Source of the DNA: an uncultured Eubacteriales bacterium
GTDB taxonomy: Bacteria > Bacillota > Clostridia > Eubacteriales > Anaerofustaceae
Assembly (NCBI GenBank): GCA_902796565.1
Contig: CADBPP010000148.1
Span: 1 to 11,544 of the forward strand
Length of the DNA: 11,544 bases
Direction: 5' to 3'
In this document: positions 1-6,710 of the stretch, in pieces
Position numbering within the stretch: the first letter of the stretch is position 1
Layout: each line of letters opens with the position of its first letter
Notes under the pieces: model-generated
What the model was told of the DNA's origin: nothing
Seen by the model: the letters and a program-made list of their open reading frames with translations, nothing else
The model's database searches: none
Translations under genes and position numbers: made by a program

Positions 1-56
1 ATGATATTGTAGGATACTCCCAGAATGTTAACAGTGACTCTTCTCTTTTCTTCCAT
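1..56 (-). CDS. zapA: Probable cell-division protein ZapA, N-terminal fragment
   Basis: Only the first 18 codons are inside the window; the gene runs off the left edge. The visible peptide is MEEKRRVTVNILGVSYNI. The pattern of a charged start, then RVTV-(N/x)-I-hG-x-x-Y-x-I, is how ZapA proteins of Bacillota begin. ZapA binds FtsZ and bundles its filaments at the division ring in the cytoplasm. The ATG at 56-54 has a well-placed AGGAG (reverse complement of 64-68) seven bases upstream, and a convincing promoter lies just before it, so this is a real gene start. Assignment to ZapA rests on 18 residues only, so the family call is an inference; another small beta-strand-starting protein cannot be excluded. 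Confidence 0.55.
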   Translation of the reverse strand, partial: MEEKRRVTVNILGVSYNI

Positions 57-84
57 GTCGTATCTCCTAAAGTTTCCTATTGTA

Positions 85-113
85 ATTATATGTTAACTTG
101 CCGGTTCAATCAA
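85..113 (-). promoter_or_regulatory. Sigma-A type promoter for the zapA-like gene
   Basis: Read on the minus strand, TTGATT (113-108) and TATAAT (90-85) are separated by exactly 17 bases. Transcription would start near 78, giving a leader of about 20 bases before the AGGAG and ATG. It sits between the dnaE stop (122) and the next gene, so the downstream gene can be transcribed independently of dnaE. Confidence 0.7.
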
Positions 114-121
114 TACAAAAA

Positions 122-3100
122 TCATACCACCAGCCGTACATTTTCACTTCCGGCCAGTTCCTCGATCTTTCTGAGCACCCCGGGCTCGCGGCTTATCCAC
201 ATGCTCCTGGGGGCCTGGTACTTCTTTGAGGCCTCCTTGTCGTAGAGGATGACCCTGACGTCCCCGGAATTGGATGTGAGAACTTCCTTGATCTCCTCCA
301 GCACCGCCAGCACGTAGCGGTCCATGGAGATGACCACCGTGGCGTTCTCGGGGATGGGGCCCTCCTTGTCCTCCACCACCTTGAGGACCTCCTTCGGCTT
401 CGCCTTGGCCTGCTGCTCCTTATCGTATGCCTTTCTGTCCTTGCCGTCGTAATTCTTGAGCCTCGCTATCGCGTAGGCGTCCTCATCCAGGGAGAGCATG
501 TCCAGAAGCCTTATGGAGGGCTGGTCGTTGCGCATGGTGATGGTGCCCTTTATAAGGACGGCCTTATCCTTCTTGACGATGGTGCTCTTCTGCTCGTAGA
601 GCTTGTTGAACACCGCCACCTCGTAGGTGCCGTAGAGGTCCTCCAGGCTCACGAAGGCCATAAGGCCGGGGTTCGCCCCCTTGGTCATCATGGTCTTCAC
701 GGCGGTGATCAGCCCGATCATGTAGATCTTCTTTCCTTCCTCCACCTGCATCTCGCCGTCCTCGCCCACCTGCAGCATCGAGGCGTCGCAGTTCACCAGG
801 TGCTTGACGCTGTCCTCGTACTTTATGAGGGGATGGCCGGAGAGGTAGAGCCCCAGGGCCTCCTTCTCGTAGCGGAGCAGCTCCTCCAGGGGCAGCTCCT
901 CCCTGATGTAGCGGGTCCCCTGGGCCCTGGGCATGGCGGAACTCATGCCGCCCAGAAGATCGAAGAGGTTCATCTGGCCCTCCACCAGCTGTTTGCGTTC
1001 CCGCTGCACCGCCTCCATCTTCTCGGAGAACACCGCCAGCAGTTCCCTTCTGGTGTGGCCCAGGCTGTCGAAGCAGCCCGCCTTGATGATGTTCTCCACC
1101 GCCTTCTTGTTGACGGCGGTGTATTCCAGCTTGTCCAGGAAATCGTCGAAGTCCGTGAAGGCTCCCTTTCTTTCCCTGACGTCCGTTATCTCCGCGATGG
1201 CCCCTTCGCCGAGGCCCTTGATGGCTAAAAAGCCGAAACGGATCTTCCCGTCGCTGACCGTGAAGGTGTCATAGGAGGAATTGATGTCCGGGGGCAGAAG
1301 GTCTATGCCCTTGTCCTTTAAAAGCTTGACGTAGCCGATGAGCTTGTCGTCGCTGCCGATGACGCTGGTCATCAGAGCCGCCAGGAACTCAGCGGGATAG
1401 TATGTCTTCAGATAGGCCGTCTGGTATGTGACCACGGCGTAGGCCGCCGCGTGGGACTTGTTGAAGGCGTAGGAAGCGAAGGCCTCCATCTGGTCGTAGA
1501 GCTTGTTGGCCACGTCCTCGGAGATGCCGTTCCTGACACAGCCCGGGATGTTCTTCTCGGGGCTGCCGTGGACGAAGTCCTCCCTGTAGGCCTTGATGAC
1601 CTTGGCCTTCTTCTTGCTCATGGCCCTTCTCACGTTGTCGGATTCAGCCATGGAGAAGCCCGCCAGGTCCCTTACTATCTGCATGACCTGCTCCTGGTAG
1701 ACCATGCAGCCGTAGGTGACGTCGAGGATGCTCTCCAGCTGCGGGCAGAGATACTTTATCCCCAGGGGATTGCGTTTGTTCTCCACATATTCGCCGATGT
1801 ACTGCATTGGTCCCGGACGGTACAGGGAGATGCCTGCGATGAGGTCCTCTATGCAGTCCGGCTGCAGGTTCATCATGAACCCGGTGATGCCGGCGGATTC
1901 CAGCTGGAACACTCCCTTGGTGTCCCCCTTTGAGATGGTGGCGTATACCGCGGGATCGTCCAGGGCTATGTGATCGATGTCCACGTCCTTTCCCTGGCTG
2001 CGCTTGATGCTCCTGATAGTATCCTTGATGACCGTGAGGTTGCGAAGGCCCAGAAAGTCCATCTTCAGAAGGCCCAGCTCCTCCACGGTGACCATGGAAT
2101 ACTGGGTGACGGGCACGCCCTCCACCACGTACAGGGGCACGTAATCCATGACGGGCCGGTCGGCTATGACCACCCCGGCGGCGTGCTTGGAACAGTGCCT
2201 GGGGGCGCCCTCCAGGTGCCTGGCCGTATCGATGATCTTCGCTATGGCGGGATCCTCCTCGATCATCTTTCTGAGCTCGGGAGCCTCCTCTATGGCGGAA
2301 TCGATGGTGGTGCCGGGATGGGCCGGGATCTCCTTGGCTATGCGGTCCACCTCCGAGGTGGACATGCCCATGGCCTTTCCTATGTCCCTGACCGCCTGCT
2401 TGGCTCCCAGGGTACCGAAGGTTATGATCTGGGAGACGTTGGGCTCCCCGTACTTTTCCTTGACGTATTCGATGACCTTGTAGCGGTTGTCGATGCAGAA
2501 GTCCACGTCGATATCCGGCATGGAGACCCTGGATTCGTTGAGGAACCTCTCGAAGATCAGCGCGTACTTCAATGGATCCACCTCGGTGATGCCGGTGCAG
2601 TAGGCGACGAGGCTCCCCGCGCCGCTGCCGCGGCCGGGGCCCACCGGGATATCGTGATCCTTCGCGTATTTTATGTAGTCCCAGACGATGAGGAAGTATT
2701 CGTTGAAGCCCATCTTGTCGATGACTCCCAGCTCGTAGTCGAGCCTCTGCCTCATCTCGTCGGTGATGACGTCGTACTTCTTCTCCAGGCCATCCTCCGA
2801 GATCTTTCTCAGATAGCTTGCGGAGGTATAGCCCTCCGGCAGGGCGTAGGCCGGGATGTGGTAATGGTTGAACTCGAACTCCACGTTGCAGCGGTTCGCC
2901 ACTTCCTTCGTGTTCTCGATGGCCTCCGGCACGTATGAGAAGAGCGAGCTCATCTCCTCCTCGCTCTTGACGTAGAACTCCTCTCCGGTAAAGCGCATGC
3001 GGTCCGGATCGTCGTAGAGGGAGCCGGTCTGGATGCACAGAAGAACGTCGTGGTAGTAGCTGTCGTCCTTGTTCACGTAGTGGGCGTCGTTGGTGGCCAC

Positions 3101-3724
3101 GGGCTTGAGGGAATACTTCTCCGCGAGCTTCAGGAGCCCCTCGTTGGAGATCCTTTCCTCCATGATGCCGTGATCCTGGATCTCTATGTATACGTTTTCG
3201 GCACCGAAGCAGTCGATGAGCTTTCTGAGCTCCTCCTCCGCCTTTTCCATGCTGCCGCCGATGATGGCCTGGGGCACCTTTCCGGCGATGCAGCCGGTGA
3301 GGCATATGATGCCCTCATGGTACTTTTTAAGAAGCTCATAGTCCGCCCTGGGCTTGAAATAGAAGCCGTCGGTGTAGGAGATGGAGACGATCTTGGCCAG
3401 GTTATGGTAGCCCGTCATGTTCTCCGCGAGAAGGATAAGGTGGTAGTTCTTCCTGTCCAGTTTGGCGTCCTTGTCCTCCATCCTCCTCTCGGACATGTAG
3501 ATCTCGCAGCCGATGATGGGCTTTATCCCCTGGGCGAGGCATTCCTTATAGAAGTCGATGCAGCCGAACATGACTCCGTGGTCTGTGATGGCCACGGCCT
3601 GCTGCCCCAGCTCCTTGACCTTTTTCACCAGCTCAGGGATGCGGCAGAAGCCGTCCAGCAGCGAATACTGGGTATGTATGTGAAGATGTGTGAAATTCTC
3701 TACTCTGATGCCTTCGTCAGCCAT
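122..3724 (-). CDS. dnaE: DNA polymerase III subunit alpha (DnaE)
   Basis: Replicative-type C-family DNA polymerase, 1200 aa (E. coli alpha is 1160). Order of domains: an N-terminal PHP domain (about 10-290) starting with HLHIHTQYS (His13, His15, His17) and carrying TDHG, GCEIY, QDHG and NDAHY metal-site motifs; the polymerase palm with PDIDVDF (Asp406, Asp408) and KMDFLGLRNL (Asp556), matching E. coli Asp401/403/555; fingers with YRPGPM, YGCMVYQEQ and FNKSHAAAYA; a helix-hairpin-helix near 830 (IKGLGEG); and a C-terminal OB fold near 995-1085. The reading frame stays open upstream to 3916, but I place the start at 3724. GGGGAG lies seven bases before that ATG, an extended -10 promoter lies inside the extra 64 codons, and those codons have no resemblance to PHP domains. 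No proofreading exonuclease insertion is present, so this is DnaE and not PolC. It acts in the cytoplasm at the replication fork. Confidence 0.97.
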   Translation of the reverse strand: MADEGIRVENFTHLHIHTQYSLLDGFCRIPELVKKVKELGQQAVAITDHGVMFGCIDFYKECLAQGIKPIIGCEIYMSERRMEDKDAKLDRKNYHLILLAENMTGYHNLAKIVSISYTDGFYFKPRADYELLKKYHEGIICLTGCIAGKVPQAIIGGSMEKAEEELRKLIDCFGAENVYIEIQDHGIMEERISNEGLLKLAEKYSLKPVATNDAHYVNKDDSYYHDVLLCIQTGSLYDDPDRMRFTGEEFYVKSEEEMSSLFSYVPEAIENTKEVANRCNVEFEFNHYHIPAYALPEGYTSASYLRKISEDGLEKKYDVITDEMRQRLDYELGVIDKMGFNEYFLIVWDYIKYAKDHDIPVGPGRGSGAGSLVAYCTGITEVDPLKYALIFERFLNESRVSMPDIDVDFCIDNRYKVIEYVKEKYGEPNVSQIITFGTLGAKQAVRDIGKAMGMSTSEVDRIAKEIPAHPGTTIDSAIEEAPELRKMIEEDPAIAKIIDTARHLEGAPRHCSKHAAGVVIADRPVMDYVPLYVVEGVPVTQYSMVTVEELGLLKMDFLGLRNLTVIKDTIRSIKRSQGKDVDIDHIALDDPAVYATISKGDTKGVFQLESAGITGFMMNLQPDCIEDLIAGISLYRPGPMQYIGEYVENKRNPLGIKYLCPQLESILDVTYGCMVYQEQVMQIVRDLAGFSMAESDNVRRAMSKKKAKVIKAYREDFVHGSPEKNIPGCVRNGISEDVANKLYDQMEAFASYAFNKSHAAAYAVVTYQTAYLKTYYPAEFLAALMTSVIGSDDKLIGYVKLLKDKGIDLLPPDINSSYDTFTVSDGKIRFGFLAIKGLGEGAIAEITDVRERKGAFTDFDDFLDKLEYTAVNKKAVENIIKAGCFDSLGHTRRELLAVFSEKMEAVQRERKQLVEGQMNLFDLLGGMSSAMPRAQGTRYIREELPLEELLRYEKEALGLYLSGHPLIKYEDSVKHLVNCDASMLQVGEDGEMQVEEGKKIYMIGLITAVKTMMTKGANPGLMAFVSLEDLYGTYEVAVFNKLYEQKSTIVKKDKAVLIKGTITMRNDQPSIRLLDMLSLDEDAYAIARLKNYDGKDRKAYDKEQQAKAKPKEVLKVVEDKEGPIPENATVVISMDRYVLAVLEEIKEVLTSNSGDVRVILYDKEASKKYQAPRSMWISREPGVLRKIEELAGSENVRLVV

Positions 3725-3736
3725 GTGTTTCTCCCC

Positions 3737-3761
3737 GGGGCATTGCCCCATGATGATTATA
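3737..3761 (-). promoter_or_regulatory. Extended -10 promoter and short leader hairpin of dnaE
   Basis: On the minus strand the sequence TGCTATAAT (-10 at 3761-3756, TG at 3764-3763) is a perfect extended -10. No good -35 is visible at the right distance, as is common for this promoter type. The start of transcription would be near 3749. At that point GGGGC-AAT-GCCCC (3749-3737) can fold into a small hairpin ending just before the GGGGAG ribosome binding site. Confidence 0.6.
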
Positions 3762-3862
3762 GCAGAGAAGGCGCCGCAAACGGCAGGGAAGAAGGAAGTT
3801 CCAGAAGGTTTTTTGATTTCGGCTCCCTCCCGGGGCATGAGCCCTCTTAAGCTTCTTTTTAT

Positions 3863-3891
3863 TTGACCTTTCATCTTTTTTGTGGGATAAT
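3863..3891 (+). promoter_or_regulatory. Sigma-A promoter of the alpha/beta hydrolase gene
   Basis: TTGACC (3863-3868) and GATAAT (3886-3891) are 17 bases apart in a locally AT-rich stretch. The predicted start of transcription is near 3898, about 68 bases before the ATG at 3966. The ribosome binding site AAGGAG lies at 3954-3959. The gene is divergent from dnaE; the two promoters are about 100 bases apart and do not overlap. Confidence 0.75.
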
Positions 3892-3900
3892 ATAAGTATC

Positions 3901-3915
3901 TGAAACCGAGTTTCA
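3901..3915 (+). promoter_or_regulatory. Inverted repeat just downstream of the hydrolase promoter (candidate operator)
   Basis: TGAAAC-CGA-GTTTCA is a perfect 6-bp inverted repeat with a 3-base centre. It starts about ten bases after the -10, over the predicted transcription start. That is a typical position for a repressor site, but no regulator gene is adjacent and a 6-bp arm can occur by chance. Confidence 0.35.
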
Positions 3916-3965
3916 TTTAATTAATCCTGAAAAAGCATAAATCGTAAAGTAACAAGGAGAACAAG

Positions 3966-5684
3966 ATGATACTGGAGAAAAGAAAACTTGAGACTCCCGA
4001 CGGAAACCGCGAGATATGGGTCGCCTATCCGAAGGGAGAATACGATTATCACGTAAAGAGCGACTCCGTCACGGTCCTTCTGGACAGGGCCGACAGAGCC
4101 TCCGTCACGGAGTTCATCGAAAAGAGCGGCTTCGCTCCCCTGATCGATTCCGGGCATACCCTGATGGCTTTCCCCGTGCCGAGAAGAAACGGCTGGGTCA
4201 GCAAAGGGGCGAAAGAGCAGACCGCCGATGAGAAGCTCATAGCCGCGCTGCAGACCAGCATCTTTTCCGGCACCCATACCAACGGCTGGAAGGCCATCGC
4301 GGACCTGCACTTCATCATAGCCGAGGGAACGGGAGCCACCCTGGCCAATTCCCTGATCGCCACCGCTCCCTGCCAGGACCTGGCGGCGGCCACGCTGCTC
4401 TTCGGAGGAGAGATGAAGGACGCTGCGGCATCAAACGCCACAGGAGCCGCGGTGCCCGCCCTGATCGTCAACGGAAAGAGCTACAGGGACTACTACATAG
4501 CATCCAACAGGGCTTTGAAGACAGGAAAGAACACCTGGAAGTGCCCCTACAACGATTCCATGTTCGTAAAGAGCGCGAAGAGCGAGACCCTCACGGGGGA
4601 ACTCATCCAAAGCTTTTACCGCGATTTCATGAAGAAGGTGAGGAGAGCGAACATCTCCCCGGCGGGCGAACCGGACTCCAGGATCGATCCGGAAAAGGAA
4701 GGCTTCAACTACGTCATAGACTGTGTCCTGCCGGACAACGGAGGTCTGGCCCATTCCTGGATCGAGTGCGTCCCCTCCTCTGTAAGGAAGCATCCCGATA
4801 GGAAGGTACCCCTGATCCTTCTCTCCCACGGAGCCGGCGACTCTCCCCTGAGGATGGCGGAGCAGTCCAAGTTCCACCGCCTCGGTGAGAAGGAGGGCTT
4901 CATAACGGTATACTGCTACTCCTCCAACCTGGTGAGCTGGAATCTGACCTTCAAGCCCGGCGCCTACAACGACGTGGACTACTATGTGGAGCTGATAAAG
5001 CTCCTGAAGGAAAAGTACCCCATCGACGAGGAGCGCATCTACACCAGCGGATTCTCCAACGGAGCAGGTTTTGCCATGCTCTTTGCCATGGAGCATCCCG
5101 AGCTCATCGCGGCTTCCTGCCCCATCGACTCCACCTTCCCCTACGCCAGCCTCGGAAAGTTCAAGCCGGTAAGGCCCAGCACCTACGCGGCTGTGGTGCC
5201 TAAGCCCGGCACGCCGAAGCCCCCCGCCTTCACGCCTTCCAGCGACCCGAAGGCAGGCCTCGCGCCTCTGAAGAGGGCCCTTAAGAAACAGAAGGAAAAG
5301 GCATACGAGATGCCCGTCATGTACTTCTACGGCACCAGGGAAAGCGAGTATCCCATCAGCAAGGAGACCAACCAGGAGCTGCAGTACCGCTTCTGGAAGG
5401 ATTTCAACGGCATCAAGAATTCACCCACGAAGGACGAGCTGGAGCCCGCGGTGGGCGTCGCCGGCATGGATGTGAAGGTGTTCTATCCGGACAAGAGGTA
5501 CCCTTCAAACGCCTATGTGGACAACATCTTCTACGCCGATCCCGAGACGAAGAAAAAGGACCTTTACCACTTCGTCCTCATGTGCGGAAAGGCCCATGAG
5601 GTCCATCCCATCGATCCCGTACTGGGCTGGAAGTACGTTTCCCGCTTCAGGAGACTTCCCGACGGAAGCCTTAAGGAAGATTAA
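3966..5684 (+). CDS. Alpha/beta hydrolase, PHB-depolymerase/esterase-like, with degenerate N-terminal hydrolase-like domain
   Basis: A 572-aa protein with no signal peptide or membrane helix, so probably cytoplasmic. The C-terminal part (about 215-572) reads as a complete alpha/beta hydrolase of the polyhydroxybutyrate depolymerase / feruloyl-esterase-like group. It has the oxyanion strand VPLILLSHGAGD (about 280-292), the nucleophile elbow GFSNGAG with Ser364, a strand MPVMYFYGTRESE with Glu459 or Glu461 as likely acid, and a C-terminal KAHEVHP with His544 or His547 as likely base. The N-terminal 200 residues follow the same order of strands and helices, but the elbow-like stretch AEGTGAT has Gly121 where the serine would be. 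The ATG at 3966 is supported by AAGGAG seven bases upstream and a good promoter. The substrate cannot be told from sequence; an ester of a carbohydrate, hydroxyacid or peptide is possible. Base composition matches dnaE and cdaA, so there is no sign of recent transfer. Confidence 0.82.
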   Translation: MILEKRKLETPDGNREIWVAYPKGEYDYHVKSDSVTVLLDRADRASVTEFIEKSGFAPLIDSGHTLMAFPVPRRNGWVSKGAKEQTADEKLIAALQTSIFSGTHTNGWKAIADLHFIIAEGTGATLANSLIATAPCQDLAAATLLFGGEMKDAAASNATGAAVPALIVNGKSYRDYYIASNRALKTGKNTWKCPYNDSMFVKSAKSETLTGELIQSFYRDFMKKVRRANISPAGEPDSRIDPEKEGFNYVIDCVLPDNGGLAHSWIECVPSSVRKHPDRKVPLILLSHGAGDSPLRMAEQSKFHRLGEKEGFITVYCYSSNLVSWNLTFKPGAYNDVDYYVELIKLLKEKYPIDEERIYTSGFSNGAGFAMLFAMEHPELIAASCPIDSTFPYASLGKFKPVRPSTYAAVVPKPGTPKPPAFTPSSDPKAGLAPLKRALKKQKEKAYEMPVMYFYGTRESEYPISKETNQELQYRFWKDFNGIKNSPTKDELEPAVGVAGMDVKVFYPDKRYPSNAYVDNIFYADPETKKKDLYHFVLMCGKAHEVHPIDPVLGWKYVSRFRRLPDGSLKED

Positions 5685-5704
5685 CAGAATAAAAAAATGA
5701 CATT

Positions 5705-5735
5705 ACCGGAGGTGCAGATATGCCTCCGGTCTTTT
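5705..5735 (+). terminator. Hairpin with short T tract after the hydrolase gene (terminator or attenuator)
   Basis: ACCGGAGG (5705-5712) pairs perfectly with CCTCCGGT (5723-5730) across a 10-base loop, followed by CTTTT. An A-rich run lies just upstream (5688-5697). It fits a weak intrinsic terminator. It also encloses the ribosome binding site and start codon of a tiny ORF, so it may act as an attenuator rather than a full stop. No other promoter is obvious for the two following genes, which argues for some read-through. Confidence 0.5.
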
Positions 5736-5746
5736 GGGAGGAATAA
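5720..5746 (+). CDS. Possible 8-codon leader peptide ORF (MPPVFWEE)
   Basis: An ATG at 5720 follows GGAGG (5708-5712) at seven bases' spacing and opens a frame of eight codons ending in TAA at 5744-5746. The TTG start of the next gene follows at once at 5747, in the same frame. Its last codons contain the GGGAGG used by that gene. The arrangement fits translational coupling or a leader peptide. A frame this short could be accidental, and no expression evidence is available. Confidence 0.3.
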   Translation: MPPVFWEE

Positions 5747-6124
5747 TTGAAAAGATACATCACGACATTCATAGTCGCGGGGACTATGGGCCTCGCCGCC
5801 CAGTGCGTCGCCGCGGCATACACTGCCCTGGGGCTCACCATGCCCCTTCTGATGGTGGCTTCGATGTTCACCCTGGCCGCCATCGGTCTGATACTGTACG
5901 TCACGGGAGCCTTCGCGAAACTGAACGGACTCAGCTTCGTGGCCATGCTCTTCCCCTTCCCCGGCCTCGCCGCCACGGTGGCCGAGGGAGCCTCAAAGGG
6001 AAAGGCACAGGGGAAGACCCCGGCAAGCGCTTTCGGAGCGGCGGTGGGTGAGATCCTGGGGGTACTGGCCCCGGGCTTCGCCGCGGCCTGCGTCCTGGCT
6101 CTGCTGAGAGCCTTCGTGCTTTGA
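5747..6124 (+). CDS. Small integral membrane protein, SpoVAC/SpoVAE-family-like
   Basis: A 125-aa very hydrophobic protein, starting at TTG (5747) with GGGAGG (5736-5741) five bases upstream; the next internal ATG would remove the first membrane segment. About four membrane segments are visible: roughly 5-27, 30-53, 58-80 and 95-123. The layout of a first helix with a Gly-x-x-x-x-Ala-Gln turn, a central GA-x-AKLNGL stretch and a later small-residue helix resembles SpoVAC/SpoVAE proteins, which form the spore inner-membrane channel for dipicolinic acid. It shares the KLNGL motif with the next gene, suggesting an ancient duplication. No soluble SpoVAD partner is present. The family link is from remembered sequence patterns and is moderate; the function may differ from spore germination. 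Confidence 0.55.
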   Translation: MKRYITTFIVAGTMGLAAQCVAAAYTALGLTMPLLMVASMFTLAAIGLILYVTGAFAKLNGLSFVAMLFPFPGLAATVAEGASKGKAQGKTPASAFGAAVGEILGVLAPGFAAACVLALLRAFVL

Positions 6125-6143
6125 TGGGAAGGGAGGTAAGGAT

Positions 6144-6476
6144 ATGGTATTCGTATACGCATTTTTATTCCCGGCTCTCTTCGCGGTGATCGCCCAGGCT
6201 GTTCTGGAAAAGACGAAGGTCCCCGTACCGGTGCTTTTAAAAGGAAGCGTCATACTGGGAGCGGTCCTGGCTTTCTTCGGAGTCATGGACAAGCTCAACG
6301 GCCTTGCCGGATTCGGCATGATCACCCACATCACGGCCCTGGGCGAAGCGGTCTATTCCGGAGTGCTGGCCGCCCTTAAGGGTGATCCCGCTGCCATCAC
6401 GGTGCTTCTGGGGATCATCGTAACGGTCCTTGCAGCAAGCGGTCTCTTCGGTCTTATCGTAAAGCCGAAAAAGTGA
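6144..6476 (+). CDS. Small integral membrane protein, SpoVAE-like
   Basis: A 110-aa hydrophobic protein whose ATG has GGGAGG (6131-6136) seven bases upstream, 19 bases after the previous stop, so the two genes are clearly co-translated. About four membrane segments are seen: 1-18, 28-48, 55-78 and 86-106. It has IAQAVLEKTKVPVPVLL early, then a DKLNGLAGFG stretch, a GEAVYSGVLAALKGD segment and a basic KPKK tail. These match the order in SpoVAEb proteins (IGQLL-D-x-x-K-L-T-P-A, then D-x-AGAGATVP, then a GNSLVQG-like segment, ending in KPKG). The similarity is better than for its upstream neighbour. Known SpoVA proteins move dipicolinate across the spore membrane; whether that holds here without SpoVAD is unknown. 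Confidence 0.6.
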   Translation: MVFVYAFLFPALFAVIAQAVLEKTKVPVPVLLKGSVILGAVLAFFGVMDKLNGLAGFGMITHITALGEAVYSGVLAALKGDPAAITVLLGIIVTVLAASGLFGLIVKPKK

Positions 6477-6478
6477 CC

Positions 6479-6492
6479 GGAATGAGCATTCC
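6479..6492 (+). repeat. Small inverted repeat before the terminator
   Basis: GGAATG-AG-CATTCC is a perfect 6-bp inverted repeat immediately after the stop codon at 6476 and just before the terminator. It may stabilise the transcript end, or be chance. Confidence 0.3.
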
Positions 6493-6498
6493 CGAATG

Positions 6499-6531
6499 TG
6501 CCCTCTCCCTGAATGGGGAGGGGGACTTTTT
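6499..6531 (+). terminator. Rho-independent terminator after the SpoVA-like pair
   Basis: CTCCC (6505-6509) pairs with GGGAG (6516-6520) around the loop TGAATG. CCC (6501-6503) continues the stem with GGG (6521-6523) past a one-base bulge. A run of five T (6527-6531) follows. It closes the hydrolase/SpoVA-like unit. Confidence 0.75.
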
Positions 6532-6635
6532 CCTGCGTTATGTATGAGCCGATCCTCAGGTCCCGATAACATTAACGGCTTCATTGCACAGCTTTGAATC
6601 CAGGCTCTGCGAAGCGGAGGACTGGGTTTCATCTA

Positions 6636-6681
6636 TGGTACACTATTCATGAAAACAATTTTGTCAGTGCGCTGACATAAT
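6636..6681 (+). promoter_or_regulatory. Promoter region with 16-bp palindrome upstream of the HipA-like gene
   Basis: TGTCAG-TGCG-CTGACA (6662-6677) is a perfect 6-bp inverted repeat around a 4-base centre. An extended -10-like TGGTACACT (6636-6644) lies before it and a -10-like CATAAT (6676-6681) overlaps its right arm; neither has a clear -35, so the promoter itself is uncertain. The palindrome could be an operator for a dimeric regulator or a leader hairpin. Its distance to the ATG is 33 bases. Confidence 0.5.
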
Positions 6682-6710
6682 CTATCGATACAAAATAAGG
6701 AAATACACCA

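Noticed and set aside
1970..2938. A 322-codon open frame on the plus strand antisense to dnaE
   Set aside because: It mirrors dnaE codons, shows no domain or ribosome binding site, and dnaE is certain here.
1644..3305. A 553-codon open frame on the minus strand inside dnaE
   Set aside because: It overlaps the conserved dnaE palm and PHP coding in another frame. Its translation is rich in Arg, Gly, His and Pro, with no motif, as expected from a GC-rich shadow frame.
3050..3850. A 266-codon plus-strand frame across the dnaE start and its promoter
   Set aside because: It is antisense to the PHP domain, is a low-complexity Val/Leu/Gly/Asp protein, and covers the dnaE promoter.
4431..5096. A 221-codon minus-strand frame inside the hydrolase gene
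   Set aside because: It is antisense to the hydrolase core, including the Ser364 elbow region, and shows no recognisable motif.
6544..6597. A 17-codon ORF between the terminator and the HipA-like gene
   Set aside because: No ribosome binding site, no overlap with the kinase, and too short to be a HipB-type antitoxin.
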